From NCBI RefSeq assembly GCF_010729485.1, contig NZ_AP022609.1, positions 4,030,001-4,094,000 of the forward strand: a stretch of DNA of 64,000 nucleotides, given 5' to 3'. The notes under the pieces are model-generated. The model searched no databases. It had not been told where the DNA came from and saw only the letters and a program-made list of their open reading frames with translations. Position 1 is the first letter of the stretch. Every line of letters begins with the position of its first letter. Positions 1 to 7,927 of this stretch are shown here, in pieces. Origin of the DNA: Mycolicibacter hiberniae. GTDB taxonomy: Bacteria > Actinomycetota > Actinomycetes > Mycobacteriales > Mycobacteriaceae. Position numbers and translations under genes: made by a program.

Positions 1-2
1 CC

Positions 3-322
3 GGTGCGACCGTGCGCGCGCTGGACGGCAACACCCTGGTGCTGACCCACGAATCCGCGCCACTGGCCCGGCGGCTGTGCGAACAGCGCAACGCCGAGGT
101 CATCACCGAGGCACTCAAGGACGCCCTCGGGGTGAACTGGCGGGTGCGGTGCGAAGCCGGTAGCCCGGCCCCGGAAGCGGGCCGTGCGCCCGCGCTCGCC
201 GAGGTCGACATGGAGTCGGCGCGGCGTGCCGACGAGAGGCGCTGCCGCGGCGCGATCCCGAAGAAGTGGCGCTGGAGCTGTTGCAGAACGAGCTGGGCGC
301 CCGCCCCGTCCGGGGCGAGTGA
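3..322 (+). CDS. dnaX: DNA polymerase III gamma/tau subunit, C-terminal end (partial, apparent frameshift)
   Basis: This is the 3' end of the clamp-loader gene; its 5' part lies outside the window. The frame starting at base 3 reads GATVRALDGNTLVLTHES and on through ITEALKDALGVNW, which is the tau C-terminal region. At about 225-245 coding sense moves to another frame, which reads RRDPEEVALELLQNELG and stops with TGA at 320-322. The original frame would instead run antisense through the next gene, which is implausible. Either a one-base indel exists or the base call is wrong here. The stop lies 1 bp from the convergent methyltransferase stop. Gene order (Rv3721c next to Rv3720) supports the call. 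Confidence 0.8.
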
Positions 323-323
323 T

Positions 324-1610
324 CTAGGGCTGCCACCAGGGCCGCAGCGGCAGATCGTCGTCGCCGTCGCCGTCGACATTGCTGGCCAGCACCTGGTGCA
401 GCTGAAACAGGTTGCGCTCGAAGCACAGCACCGACGCCGCCATGTACAGTCCCCACACCTTGGCCCGGCCCAGCCCCACCTGGGCGACGGCTTCGTCCCA
501 GTGGGACACCAGGTTGCTGCTCCACTGCCGCAGCGTCATCGCGTAGTGGTGGCGGAAATCCTCTTCGTGCAGCACCTCGAGTCCGGTCTGCTGGATGTCG
601 GAGATCACCCGTCCCGAGCCGGTGATCTCCCCGTCGGGAAAGACATACCGGTCGGTGAAGGCGTCGCCCCGGTAGATCGAGTTGTCCGGCAGTGTCACAC
701 ATTGGTTGAGCAGCAGCCCCCCGGTGCGCACCTTCGACTTGAGGCAGCCGAAGAAGGTCTGGTAGTTCTTCACCCCGATGTGCTCGCTGACCCCGATGCT
801 CGAAACGGCGTCGAAGCCGGTCTCGCGCACATCGCGGTAGTCGCAGTGGCGGACCTCGGCCAACTCCGACAGACCCTCGTCGGCGATGGCGCGCTGCGCC
901 CACGCCACCTGCTGGGCGGACAGACTCACCCCCAGGGCGTGGACGCCCCGGCGGGCGGCATACCGAACCATGCCGCCCCAGCCGCAGCCCACGTCGAGCA
1001 GGCGGTCACCGGGCTGCAGGCGCAGCTTTTCGAAGATCAGCCGGTACTTGTTCTCCTGGGCCTGCTCCAGGGTGGCATCGGCCGTCGGGTAGATCGCGCA
1101 GCTGTAGGTCATCGACGGACCCAGCACCCACTCGTAGAAGGTGTTGGAGACGTCGTAGTGGTGATGGATCGCATCGGCGTCACGGGTTTTGGAGTGCCGC
1201 AGTCCCTCGGCTGCCCGGCGCCACTTGGGCGGCGCCTCCTCGGGTGGCGGCGCGATCGGCTTGAGGTTCTTCAACCCGATGGACCGGACGATATTGGCCA
1301 GTGCCCGCGGTGACGGGTGCTTGAACTCCAGATCCGTCAGCGCGTTGAGCACCGGATACGGATTGCCCGGATGCACCCCGTGCAGTTCCAGGTCCCCCGC
1401 CACGTAGGCGCGGGCGATCCCGAGTTGCCCCAACGAGGTGGCCAGGTAGTTGGTGGCGCGCGGAGTCAGCAACTCCACGCCCAGGGTCGCATCCGGCGGT
1501 CCGACGCTGCTGCCGTCATAGGCCGAGATCCGCAACGGCGGCGGCCCGCCGCCGGCGAGCAGCATCAAAACCTCGGCCAAGCCGAGGCGGTCTGTCTGGG
1601 TAACCGTCAT
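324..1610 (-). CDS. Cyclopropane-fatty-acid-synthase-like SAM methyltransferase (Rv3720-type), copy 1
   Basis: This 428-residue protein belongs to the CFAS/mycolic acid methyltransferase superfamily, which transfers a methyl group from S-adenosylmethionine to the double bond of an acyl chain. The SAM-binding motif LLDVGCGWGG lies near residues 204-213, preceded by HHHYDVSN and GPSMTYSC. An N-terminal extension of about 140 residues resembles Rv3720 and UfaA1. I chose ATG 1610, which begins MTVTQTDRLG; the longer reading frame adds non-conserved residues. It is a close paralogue of the gene at 3099-4403. The substrate is not known; a membrane phospholipid acyl chain is a reasonable inference. 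Confidence 0.85.
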   Translation of the reverse strand: MTVTQTDRLGLAEVLMLLAGGGPPPLRISAYDGSSVGPPDATLGVELLTPRATNYLATSLGQLGIARAYVAGDLELHGVHPGNPYPVLNALTDLEFKHPSPRALANIVRSIGLKNLKPIAPPPEEAPPKWRRAAEGLRHSKTRDADAIHHHYDVSNTFYEWVLGPSMTYSCAIYPTADATLEQAQENKYRLIFEKLRLQPGDRLLDVGCGWGGMVRYAARRGVHALGVSLSAQQVAWAQRAIADEGLSELAEVRHCDYRDVRETGFDAVSSIGVSEHIGVKNYQTFFGCLKSKVRTGGLLLNQCVTLPDNSIYRGDAFTDRYVFPDGEITGSGRVISDIQQTGLEVLHEEDFRHHYAMTLRQWSSNLVSHWDEAVAQVGLGRAKVWGLYMAASVLCFERNLFQLHQVLASNVDGDGDDDLPLRPWWQP

Positions 1611-1761
1611 CGCCGCATCCCCCCGGCGATACCGACAATGGCCCGCCCCCCCCGCGGTGGGCATCGCCTGCCAAAGAGCCTAGGGCCGGCCCATCCGCTG
1701 AGCAAGAGCGCCGCGGAACCGCAAAGAAACCCGTATGGCGTGCTGTCCGTTGTCTGCCCGG

Positions 1762-1767
1762 TAGCGT
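1762..1767 (+). promoter_or_regulatory. -10 box TAGCGT for a leaderless monooxygenase transcript
   Basis: TAGCGT fits the mycobacterial TANNNT -10 element and lies 8 bp before the GTG start at 1776. Transcription would start at or next to the start codon, giving a leaderless mRNA. No Shine-Dalgarno sequence precedes the GTG, which agrees. Confidence 0.5.
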
Positions 1768-1775
1768 GGGCTGGC

Positions 1776-2990
1776 GTGACTGACACCACCACGTGCGCGA
1801 TCGTCGGTGGTGGGCCGGCCGGTATGGTCCTGGGCCTGCTGCTGGCGCGAGCCGGCGTGCGGGTAACGCTGCTGGAGAAGCACTCCGACTTCCTGCGCGA
1901 CTTCCGCGGCGATACCGTGCACCCCAGCACCCTGCGACTCCTCGACGAACTCGGCCTCTGGGAGCGCTTTTCGGCGTTGGCGCACAGCGAGATTCACCAA
2001 GTCCGGCTCGACATCGGCGGACGCGACACCACCGTGGTCGACTTCGGCCGGTTGCGCCGCCAGCCGCACCCCTACATCGCGATGGTGCCGCAGTGGGACC
2101 TGCTCAATCTGCTCGCCGAATCCGCCCAGGCCGAGCCGACATTCACCTTGCGCATGCGAACCGAGGTCACCGGACTGTTGCACGAGAACGGGCGGGTGGC
2201 CGGGGTCCGCTATCTCGGCGCCGACGGACCCGGCGAGCTGCGCGCCGATCTCACGGTGGCCTGCGACGGCCGTTCGTCGGTCGCGCGGCACGAAGCGGGC
2301 CTGCACTCGCGGGAGTTCCCGGTGAACTTCGACGTGTGGTGGTTTCGCCTGCCCACCCACGCCGCCGCCCAGCCCACCCTGCTGCCACGCCTCGGCCGGG
2401 GTGGCGTCGCGATCATGATCCCGCGGGACAACTACTTTCAGGTCGCCTATCTGGGCCGCAAGGGTACCGACGCAGACGTGCGGGCGCGCGGCATCGAGGC
2501 CTTCCGGCGCGAGGTGGTCGCGCTCATTCCCGAGGCCGCGGACTCGGTGGAGGCGCTGCGCAGCCTCGACGACGTCAAACACCTCGATGTGCGGGTCAAC
2601 AGGTTGCGGCACTGGAGCATTGATGGACTGCTGTGTATCGGGGACGCCGCGCATGCCATGTCCCCGGTCGGCGGTGTCGGTATCAACCTGGCGGTGCAGG
2701 ACGCGGTGGCCGCGGCGCGGATTCTGGCCGAACCGCTACGGCAGGGCCGGGTGAGTCGGCGTGACCTCGCCGCCGTGCAACGCCGCCGGGAATTTCCCAC
2801 CGTCGTCACCCAGTCGATTCAGCGGGTGGCCCACCGAGCGCTGAACCCGATCCTGCGAGGTGAGGATCTGAGCCCGCCGGCGGCCGCGGGCACCGTGTTG
2901 GCCGTATTGCCGTGGCTGGCGGCTGTTCCGGCCTATCTGGTGGGGGTGGGAGTGCGCCCCGAACGCGCGCCGGATTTCGCGCGCCGCTAG
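1776..2990 (+). CDS. FAD-dependent monooxygenase/oxidoreductase (PHBH/UbiH fold)
   Basis: A 404-residue flavoprotein of the aromatic hydroxylase / UbiH group. The dinucleotide-binding motif AIVGGGPAG is at residues 8-16, and the second FAD motif CIGDAAHAMSP is near residue 288, followed by GGVGINLAVQDA. These proteins use NAD(P)H and O2 to hydroxylate or epoxidise small substrates; the substrate here is unknown. GTG 1776 is chosen because the FAD motif follows at once and a -10 box is correctly spaced. The frame stays open far upstream, but that part is antisense to the methyltransferase. It sits between the two methyltransferase paralogues and is convergent with the second. Confidence 0.8.
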   Translation: MTDTTTCAIVGGGPAGMVLGLLLARAGVRVTLLEKHSDFLRDFRGDTVHPSTLRLLDELGLWERFSALAHSEIHQVRLDIGGRDTTVVDFGRLRRQPHPYIAMVPQWDLLNLLAESAQAEPTFTLRMRTEVTGLLHENGRVAGVRYLGADGPGELRADLTVACDGRSSVARHEAGLHSREFPVNFDVWWFRLPTHAAAQPTLLPRLGRGGVAIMIPRDNYFQVAYLGRKGTDADVRARGIEAFRREVVALIPEAADSVEALRSLDDVKHLDVRVNRLRHWSIDGLLCIGDAAHAMSPVGGVGINLAVQDAVAAARILAEPLRQGRVSRRDLAAVQRRREFPTVVTQSIQRVAHRALNPILRGEDLSPPAAAGTVLAVLPWLAAVPAYLVGVGVRPERAPDFARR

Positions 2991-3099
2991 GCCTGATGGC
3001 GGCGACCCGCGGCGCCCGGCTTCGCCGCGCTTGCGATCGCCGCGGGGCCTGATGGCGGCGACCCGCGGCGCCCGGCTTCGCCGCGCTTGCGATCGCCGC
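2991..3099. repeat. 53-bp direct tandem duplication
   Basis: A 53-bp unit at 2991-3043 recurs exactly at 3047-3099, a 56-bp period with a 3-bp spacer. It starts right after the monooxygenase stop codon and ends at the stop codon of the convergent methyltransferase, so it fills the gap between two converging genes. Each unit contains the hairpin-prone core gcgcccggcttcgccgcgc. Confidence 0.85.
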
Positions 3100-4403
3100 T
3101 AGGGCCGCCACCACGGCCGCAGCGGCAGATTCTGCGCACCGGCCCCGTTGGCCGCGAGCACGTGGTGCAACTGAATCGCGTTGTTTTCGAAGCCCAGCCG
3201 GGAGCCGGCCATGTACAGGCCCCACACCTTGGCGGTGGCCAACCCGACCTCGGCGACCGCGTCATCCCAGTGCGCCACCAGATTCGCGCACCAATCGCGC
3301 AGGGTCAGCTCGTAGTGGTTGCGCAGGTTCTCGTTGTGCAGCACTTCCATGCCGGCGTCCTGGATCTCGCTGATGATGCGGCCAGACCCGGCCAGTTCCC
3401 CATCGGGGAAGACGTAGCGGTCGATGAAATAGCCTGCCGTCACATTGGACTTGTTGTCCGCCCGGGTGATGCAGTGATTCAGCAGCAGCCCCCCGCGACG
3501 CAGCTTGGACTTCAGGAACCCGAAATATGCGGGATAGTTGGCGACGCCGATGTGCTCGGTCATGCCGATCGAGGAGACCGCGTCGAAGCCGGACTCGTCG
3601 ACATCGCGGTAGTCGCAGTGCCGCACCTCGGCCAGCTCGGACAATTCCTCGTCGGCGATCGCGCGCTGGGCCCATCGGGCCTGCTCCGCCGAGAGCGTGG
3701 CGCCGATGGCGCGCACTCCCTGCCGGGCCGCGTAGCGCACCATGCCGCCCCAGCCGCATCCCACGTCGAGCAGGGTGTCGCCGGCGGACAGCCGCAGCTT
3801 GTCGAAGACCAGCCGGTACTTGTTCTCCTGGGCCAGCTCCAGTGTCGCCTCCGGGTGGGGGTAGACGGCACAGGTGTAGGTCATCGACGGGCCCAGCACC
3901 CACTCGTAGAAGTCGTTGGACACGTCGTAGTGATGGTGAATGGCCTCGGCATCACGGGATTTGCTGTGCCGCAAACCTTCCGCGACGCGTCGCCACCGGG
4001 GCAGGGACTCTTGGGGTGGCGGGGCGATCGGCACCAGGTGCTCGATGCCGATCGAGCGCACGATGTTGGCCAGCACACGCGGCGAGGGCCGTTTGAAGTG
4101 CAGTTCGTGGGCCAGCGCCTTGAGCAACAGGTAGGGATCGCCCGGGTGCACGCCGTGCACGCCCAGGTCGCCGGCGACGTAGGCGCGGGCCATTCCCAGA
4201 TCGCCTGGAGCGGTGGCCAGGTAGGTGGTGCCGCGCGGGGTCAACAGCTCCAGGCCCAGCGGTGCGTCGTCGGGTCCGGTGCTGCTGCCGTCGTAGGCGG
4301 TGAAACGCAGCGGCAGGTGGTTGTCGGTGGTCAGAGTCTCCAGAACCTGGGCGAGGTTCAGGCGGCCGGTTGCAATGCGCAGCTGTTCGCTTTCGATCGT
4401 CAT
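3099..4403 (-). CDS. Cyclopropane-fatty-acid-synthase-like SAM methyltransferase (Rv3720-type), copy 2
   Basis: A 434-residue SAM-dependent methyltransferase with TLLDVGCGWGG, IHHHYDVSN and a C-terminal LPLRPWW that is shared with copy 1. ATG 4403 overlaps the TGA of the upstream FAD oxidoreductase as ATGA, so the two are translationally coupled. The FAD oxidase plus methyltransferase pairing is that of the tuberculostearic acid (10-methyl branched fatty acid) system in mycobacteria, in which the methyltransferase acts on an oleoyl chain and the flavoprotein reduces the methylene product. That this pair makes such a lipid is inference. It is the direct positional counterpart of Rv3720. Confidence 0.88.
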   Translation of the reverse strand: MTIESEQLRIATGRLNLAQVLETLTTDNHLPLRFTAYDGSSTGPDDAPLGLELLTPRGTTYLATAPGDLGMARAYVAGDLGVHGVHPGDPYLLLKALAHELHFKRPSPRVLANIVRSIGIEHLVPIAPPPQESLPRWRRVAEGLRHSKSRDAEAIHHHYDVSNDFYEWVLGPSMTYTCAVYPHPEATLELAQENKYRLVFDKLRLSAGDTLLDVGCGWGGMVRYAARQGVRAIGATLSAEQARWAQRAIADEELSELAEVRHCDYRDVDESGFDAVSSIGMTEHIGVANYPAYFGFLKSKLRRGGLLLNHCITRADNKSNVTAGYFIDRYVFPDGELAGSGRIISEIQDAGMEVLHNENLRNHYELTLRDWCANLVAHWDDAVAEVGLATAKVWGLYMAGSRLGFENNAIQLHHVLAANGAGAQNLPLRPWWRP

Positions 4404-5782
4404 CGTCGTCGCACCGCCTTGGCGTAGAGGTCCAGAAGCCGGGAATCGGGGTCGTAGGTCTGCTTGATCGCCCGGTAGGTCGCCCCGCCGTAGAGCTCGT
4501 CGAACTCGCTGGGGGAGTAGTAGGCGTCGGAGTACAGCGACTTGTGGCCGTCGAGTTCGCTCACCTGGGCTTCGATGAGGCGGTTGGTGGCGCCTTCGGT
4601 GGCACCCGCCGGGACCGAGGACCAGAATCCGACGTTGACGTAGGTGCGGTTGGGCCGGATCGGGTACAGCGGCCACTGTTCGTCGCCGCGCAACCGCAGT
4701 GGGCACAACCACACCGGCTCGATCGGCACGTGAGCGAAGAACCAGTCGAGGAATTCCCCGCAGCGTTCCAGCGGGACCTCGATGTCTTGCACCACGCGCT
4801 CCCGCGGTGGGCGGTTATGCCGCTTTTCGATCCGGTCGGCGATGGAGAACCGCTGGTCGTAGGCGATCAGTTTCGAGTAGACGCTGCTGCGCCGGTAGCG
4901 CCGCGGCCACCACCGGCGTATCAGGGGGCGCTGCGCCCCGAACGCCCGCGAGCACCAGAACCAGTCGGTGTCCCAGCGCCAGAGGTAGTCGTGAATGGTC
5001 AGCCGGTCGTCTTTGATGCCGCCGCCATGCCGGATCGAGCGGTAGTAGATCTGCTGGCCGGTGTAGTCGCTGACCGCGCCGGGCGAGTCGGTCGCGATAC
5101 CGACACACAGGTAGCTCTCCCGCGGGCTGAAGACCACCCCGTCGAGGTAGTCCACCGGGACTCCGTCCAGCCCGCCGGTGTCGATGATGCGGTCCATCGT
5201 CGACACCAGCTCGCCCAGGGAGTCGAAGCGGATGTGCCGCAATGCGACGAAGGGCTTGACGGCTTCCAGTTCGATGCGCAGTCGGGTCGAATATCCCAGG
5301 GTCCCGTAGGAATTCGGAAAGGCGTGGAACAGATCCTCATGCTGCCCGCGCGACACCGTGAGCAGTTCGCCCGCTCCGGTCAGCACGTCCATTTCCAGCA
5401 CCGACTCGTGGGGGAGCCCGTTGCGAAACGATGCCGACTCGATTCCCAGGCCGCTGACCGCGCCGCCCACCGTGATCGTCTTCAGTTGCGGGACCACCAG
5501 CGGGGCCAGGCCGTAGGGGAGGGTGGCGGCGACCAGATCCTCATAGGTGCACATGCCGTCGACGTCGGCGGTCCGGTTCTCCGCGTCGATGGCGAGGACG
5601 CTGACCAGCCCGGAGGTGTCCAGGCCGGGGCCTTGGCGCTTGGCGCGTGCCCGAAACAGGTTGGAGGTGGGCTTGGCCAGCCGGACCGCTGCGTCAGCGG
5701 GGATGTTCCGGTAGCTGTCCAGCAGGCGTTGCACCCCCCGCGTGTGGGATGTCGGTGTATCGGCCGGCCGAACGGACATCAC
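4400..5782 (-). CDS. FAD-linked oxidoreductase (Rv3719-type, DHCR24-like)
   Basis: A 460-residue VAO-fold FAD-binding oxidoreductase. The N-terminal FAD_binding_4 region includes the segment KTITVGGAVSGLGIES, and the C-terminal half (PIEPVWLCPLRL) resembles delta-24-sterol reductase-type proteins. It is coupled by ATGA overlap to the methyltransferase downstream, which suggests they modify one acyl product in turn, as in 10-methyl fatty acid synthesis. The start is either GTG 5782 or the next codon, ATG 5779. A TAGCGT -10 box at 5788-5793 lies just upstream, so the transcript is probably leaderless or nearly so. It matches Rv3719 by position. Confidence 0.85.
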   Translation of the reverse strand: MMSVRPADTPTSHTRGVQRLLDSYRNIPADAAVRLAKPTSNLFRARAKRQGPGLDTSGLVSVLAIDAENRTADVDGMCTYEDLVAATLPYGLAPLVVPQLKTITVGGAVSGLGIESASFRNGLPHESVLEMDVLTGAGELLTVSRGQHEDLFHAFPNSYGTLGYSTRLRIELEAVKPFVALRHIRFDSLGELVSTMDRIIDTGGLDGVPVDYLDGVVFSPRESYLCVGIATDSPGAVSDYTGQQIYYRSIRHGGGIKDDRLTIHDYLWRWDTDWFWCSRAFGAQRPLIRRWWPRRYRRSSVYSKLIAYDQRFSIADRIEKRHNRPPRERVVQDIEVPLERCGEFLDWFFAHVPIEPVWLCPLRLRGDEQWPLYPIRPNRTYVNVGFWSSVPAGATEGATNRLIEAQVSELDGHKSLYSDAYYSPSEFDELYGGATYRAIKQTYDPDSRLLDLYAKAVRRR

Positions 5783-5832
5783 TTTCCACGCTAACGGCGG
5801 ATCGGCAGATGTGCACGTACCGCCGCCGCGGG

Positions 5833-6606
5833 TCAGGGAATCAGCGTTTGGCTGCTCAGAAAGCTGGCGACGCCCCGCGCGACGGCGTCGGCGTAGCGCT
5901 GCCGGCCCGCCGGGCTTTCCATCAGGGCGGCGTCAGCAGCGTTTTTCATGTTGCCGAGCTCGACCAGGATCGACGGGTACTCGGCCAGGTTCAGCCCGGC
6001 CAGGTCGGCTCGCCCCTTGAGACCGTCGGAGCCGATGTAGTTGGCCGGGGGGATGCCGGCGGCCTGCAGCTGCCCCCGCATGACCTGCGCGAACCGTACC
6101 GCCGGGCCCTCCTGTGCCGGGTTGAGCGGCGGTGCGGAGTAGTTGACGTGGAAACCGCGGCCACTGGGCGCCCCGCCGTCGGCATGGATGGACACGATGG
6201 CGTTGGGGTGCAGGGAGTTGGCCATCGCGGCGCGCGCGTCGATGCAGGGCGCCGGGCCGTTGTCGTCGCCCCGCGACATCGCGGTGCGAACCCCCAGGGC
6301 GGTGAGTGCCTGCCGGATCCGCAGCGTGGTGTCCCAGGCGAAGCTGTGCTCGGGGTAGCCGGAATTGGTGGCGGTGCCGCTGGTCTGACAGTTCTTGGTG
6401 CCGCCCCGGCCGTTGGGCACCTGGCGGGCCAGGGCCGCGGGGTCGCCCCCGCCGCTGTGTCCGGGGTCGAGGAACACGATCATCCCGGCGATATTGGCCG
6501 GACCGGCCCAGGCCAAGGGAGCCAGCGGGGCGCTCGGTACCGCGGCGGCCACCACCACGCCGGCGGTGATCGCGATACCGACACGGACAAGAACTGGTAC
6601 GCGCAC
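5833..6606 (-). CDS. ami1: Secreted N-acetylmuramoyl-L-alanine amidase
   Basis: A 257-residue zinc amidase of the Amidase_3 family that cleaves the bond between MurNAc and L-Ala in the cell wall. The N-terminal signal peptide (residues 1 to about 34, [10 protein letters not shown] then a hydrophobic stretch ending AWAGP) sends it to the periplasm. Expected zinc ligands and the catalytic Glu are visible in [22 protein letters not shown] and ILVELGNM. The Cys in KNCQTSG and the one in APCIDAR could form the disulfide known for Rv3717. It is the counterpart of Rv3717. The Rv3718c gene that separates it from Rv3719 in M. tuberculosis is missing here. Confidence 0.92.
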   Translation of the reverse strand: MRVPVLVRVGIAITAGVVVAAAVPSAPLAPLAWAGPANIAGMIVFLDPGHSGGGDPAALARQVPNGRGGTKNCQTSGTATNSGYPEHSFAWDTTLRIRQALTALGVRTAMSRGDDNGPAPCIDARAAMANSLHPNAIVSIHADGGAPSGRGFHVNYSAPPLNPAQEGPAVRFAQVMRGQLQAAGIPPANYIGSDGLKGRADLAGLNLAEYPSILVELGNMKNAADAALMESPAGRQRYADAVARGVASFLSSQTLIP

Positions 6607-6722
6607 GCCGCCAACGTAGGCTGAGGCCGACTACGCTGGGTTTCTCACACGCAGCGGGTCCCGGAGCTGAGACCAAGCCGCAACCCGGTCGAGACCGCGC
6701 TCACCACAACGCAAGGAGTGTC

Positions 6723-7058
6723 ATGCAACCAGGAGGCCCGCCCGACATGTCGGCGCTGCTGGCCCAGGCTCAGCAGATGCAGCAGCGACTGCTGCAGGCG
6801 CAGCAGGAGCTGGCCGCCACCGAGGTGCACGGAGAAGCCGGCGGCGGCCTGGTCAAAGTCACTGCCAACGGCAGCGGCGAGGTGCTTGCGGTGCAGATCG
6901 ACCCGAAGGTCGTCGACCCGGACGACATCGAGACGCTGCAGGACCTGATCGTGGGTGCGCTCGCCGACGCCTCGAAAAAGGCGCACACGCTGGCCCAGCA
7001 GCGGCTGTCGCCGTTGGCCGGCGGCATGGGCGGCGCGCTCGGCATGCCGGGGGCCTAG
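6723..7058 (+). CDS. YbaB/EbfC family nucleoid-associated protein
   Basis: A 111-residue DNA-binding protein of the YbaB/EbfC family, which forms dimers and coats DNA. The Gln-rich helix [18 protein letters not shown] (residues 16-33) and [18 protein letters not shown] are typical. A strong ribosome site (AAGGAGTG) lies 6 bp before ATG 6723. Its stop TAG directly abuts the GTG of recR, the usual ybaB-recR operon. A possible -10 box, TACGCT, is at 6632-6637. The counterpart is Rv3716c. Confidence 0.92.
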   Translation: MQPGGPPDMSALLAQAQQMQQRLLQAQQELAATEVHGEAGGGLVKVTANGSGEVLAVQIDPKVVDPDDIETLQDLIVGALADASKKAHTLAQQRLSPLAGGMGGALGMPGA

Positions 7059-7670
7059 GTGTTTGAGGGTCCGGTTCAGGACCTGATCGACGAGCTGGGC
7101 AAGCTGCCGGGCATCGGCCCCAAGAGCGCCCAGCGGATCGCCTTTCACCTGTTGTCGGTGGAGCCGCCGGAGATCGATCGGCTGACCGCGGTGCTGACCA
7201 AGGTCCGCGATGGCGTGCAGTTCTGCGAGGTGTGCGGCAATGTCGCCGATGCGCAGCGTTGCCGGATCTGCGGGGATCCGCGCCGCGACTTCGCCCAGAT
7301 CTGCGTCGTGGAGGAACCCAAGGACGTGGCGGCCATCGAGCGAACCCGGGAGTTCCGCGGCCGCTACCACGTGCTCGGCGGTGCGCTGGACCCGCTCTCC
7401 GGCATCGGCCCTGAGCAGCTGCGGGTGCGCGAGCTGCTGAATCGGGTCGGCGAGCGGATCGACGGGGTGGACGTCAGCGAGGTGATCATCGCCACCGACC
7501 CCAACACCGAGGGCGAGGCCACCGCCACCTATCTGGTGCGGGTGCTGCGCGACATCCCCGGTTTGGCCGTGACGCGTTTGGCGTCCGGGCTGCCGATGGG
7601 CGGTGACCTGGAATTCGCCGACGAGTTGACGCTGGGCCGGGCCTTTACCGGCCGGCGCGCGATGGCCTGA
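7059..7670 (+). CDS. recR: Recombination mediator RecR
   Basis: A 203-residue recombinational repair protein that helps RecA load on gapped DNA. Domains in order: helix-hairpin-helix ([19 protein letters not shown]), a C4 zinc finger ([17 protein letters not shown], near residues 56-72), and a Toprim domain beginning [16 protein letters not shown] and continuing to the Walker-B-like [16 protein letters not shown] end. It starts with GTG 7059 immediately after the ybaB stop. Confidence 0.95.
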   Translation: MFEGPVQDLIDELGKLPGIGPKSAQRIAFHLLSVEPPEIDRLTAVLTKVRDGVQFCEVCGNVADAQRCRICGDPRRDFAQICVVEEPKDVAAIERTREFRGRYHVLGGALDPLSGIGPEQLRVRELLNRVGERIDGVDVSEVIIATDPNTEGEATATYLVRVLRDIPGLAVTRLASGLPMGGDLEFADELTLGRAFTGRRAMA

Positions 7671-7688
7671 CGCCCCGGCCGCTCGCCG

Positions 7689-7874
7689 CTACCGGGGACG
7701 GGCCACTTCCACCATCTCGAAATCGGCCTTGGCCGCACCGCAGTCCGGGCAGCTCCAGTCCTCGGGGATGTCGGCCCAGCGGGTACCGGGGTCGATGCCG
7801 TCCTCCGGCCAGCCCAGCGCCTCGTCGTATTCGAATCCGCACTGCAGGCACCGGAACAGCTTGTAGTCGGTCAT
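7689..7874 (-). CDS. rubB: Rubredoxin (RubB type)
   Basis: A 61-residue rubredoxin that binds one iron through two Cys pairs: CLQCGF (residues 9-12) and CPDCG (42-45). [13 protein letters not shown] is the usual central segment. It carries electrons from rubredoxin reductase to the membrane alkane hydroxylase encoded just upstream. ATG 7874 overlaps the TGA of the 18-codon rubA remnant as ATGA, so translation is probably coupled through it. No rubredoxin reductase gene follows in this window; recR converges at once. Confidence 0.93.
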   Translation of the reverse strand: MTDYKLFRCLQCGFEYDEALGWPEDGIDPGTRWADIPEDWSCPDCGAAKADFEMVEVARPR

Positions 7875-7927
7875 CGGTTCGCTCCCGTCGATTCGTACCC
7901 GCAGCCCGGGCACTGGTATGCGGCCAT
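7871..7927 (-). pseudogene. Rubredoxin rubA remnant reduced to 18 codons
   Basis: The peptide [18 protein letters not shown] starts like mycobacterial RubA, with the first iron-binding Cys pair (CPGC), then stops. The rest of the domain, including the second Cys pair, is missing, so it cannot hold the rubredoxin iron centre. Its ATG overlaps the alkB stop (TGATG) and its TGA overlaps the rubB start (ATGA), so the reading frames are still chained. An internal deletion that fused the rubA start to the rubB leader is the simplest explanation. It may now serve only to pass ribosomes from alkB to rubB. Confidence 0.75.
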
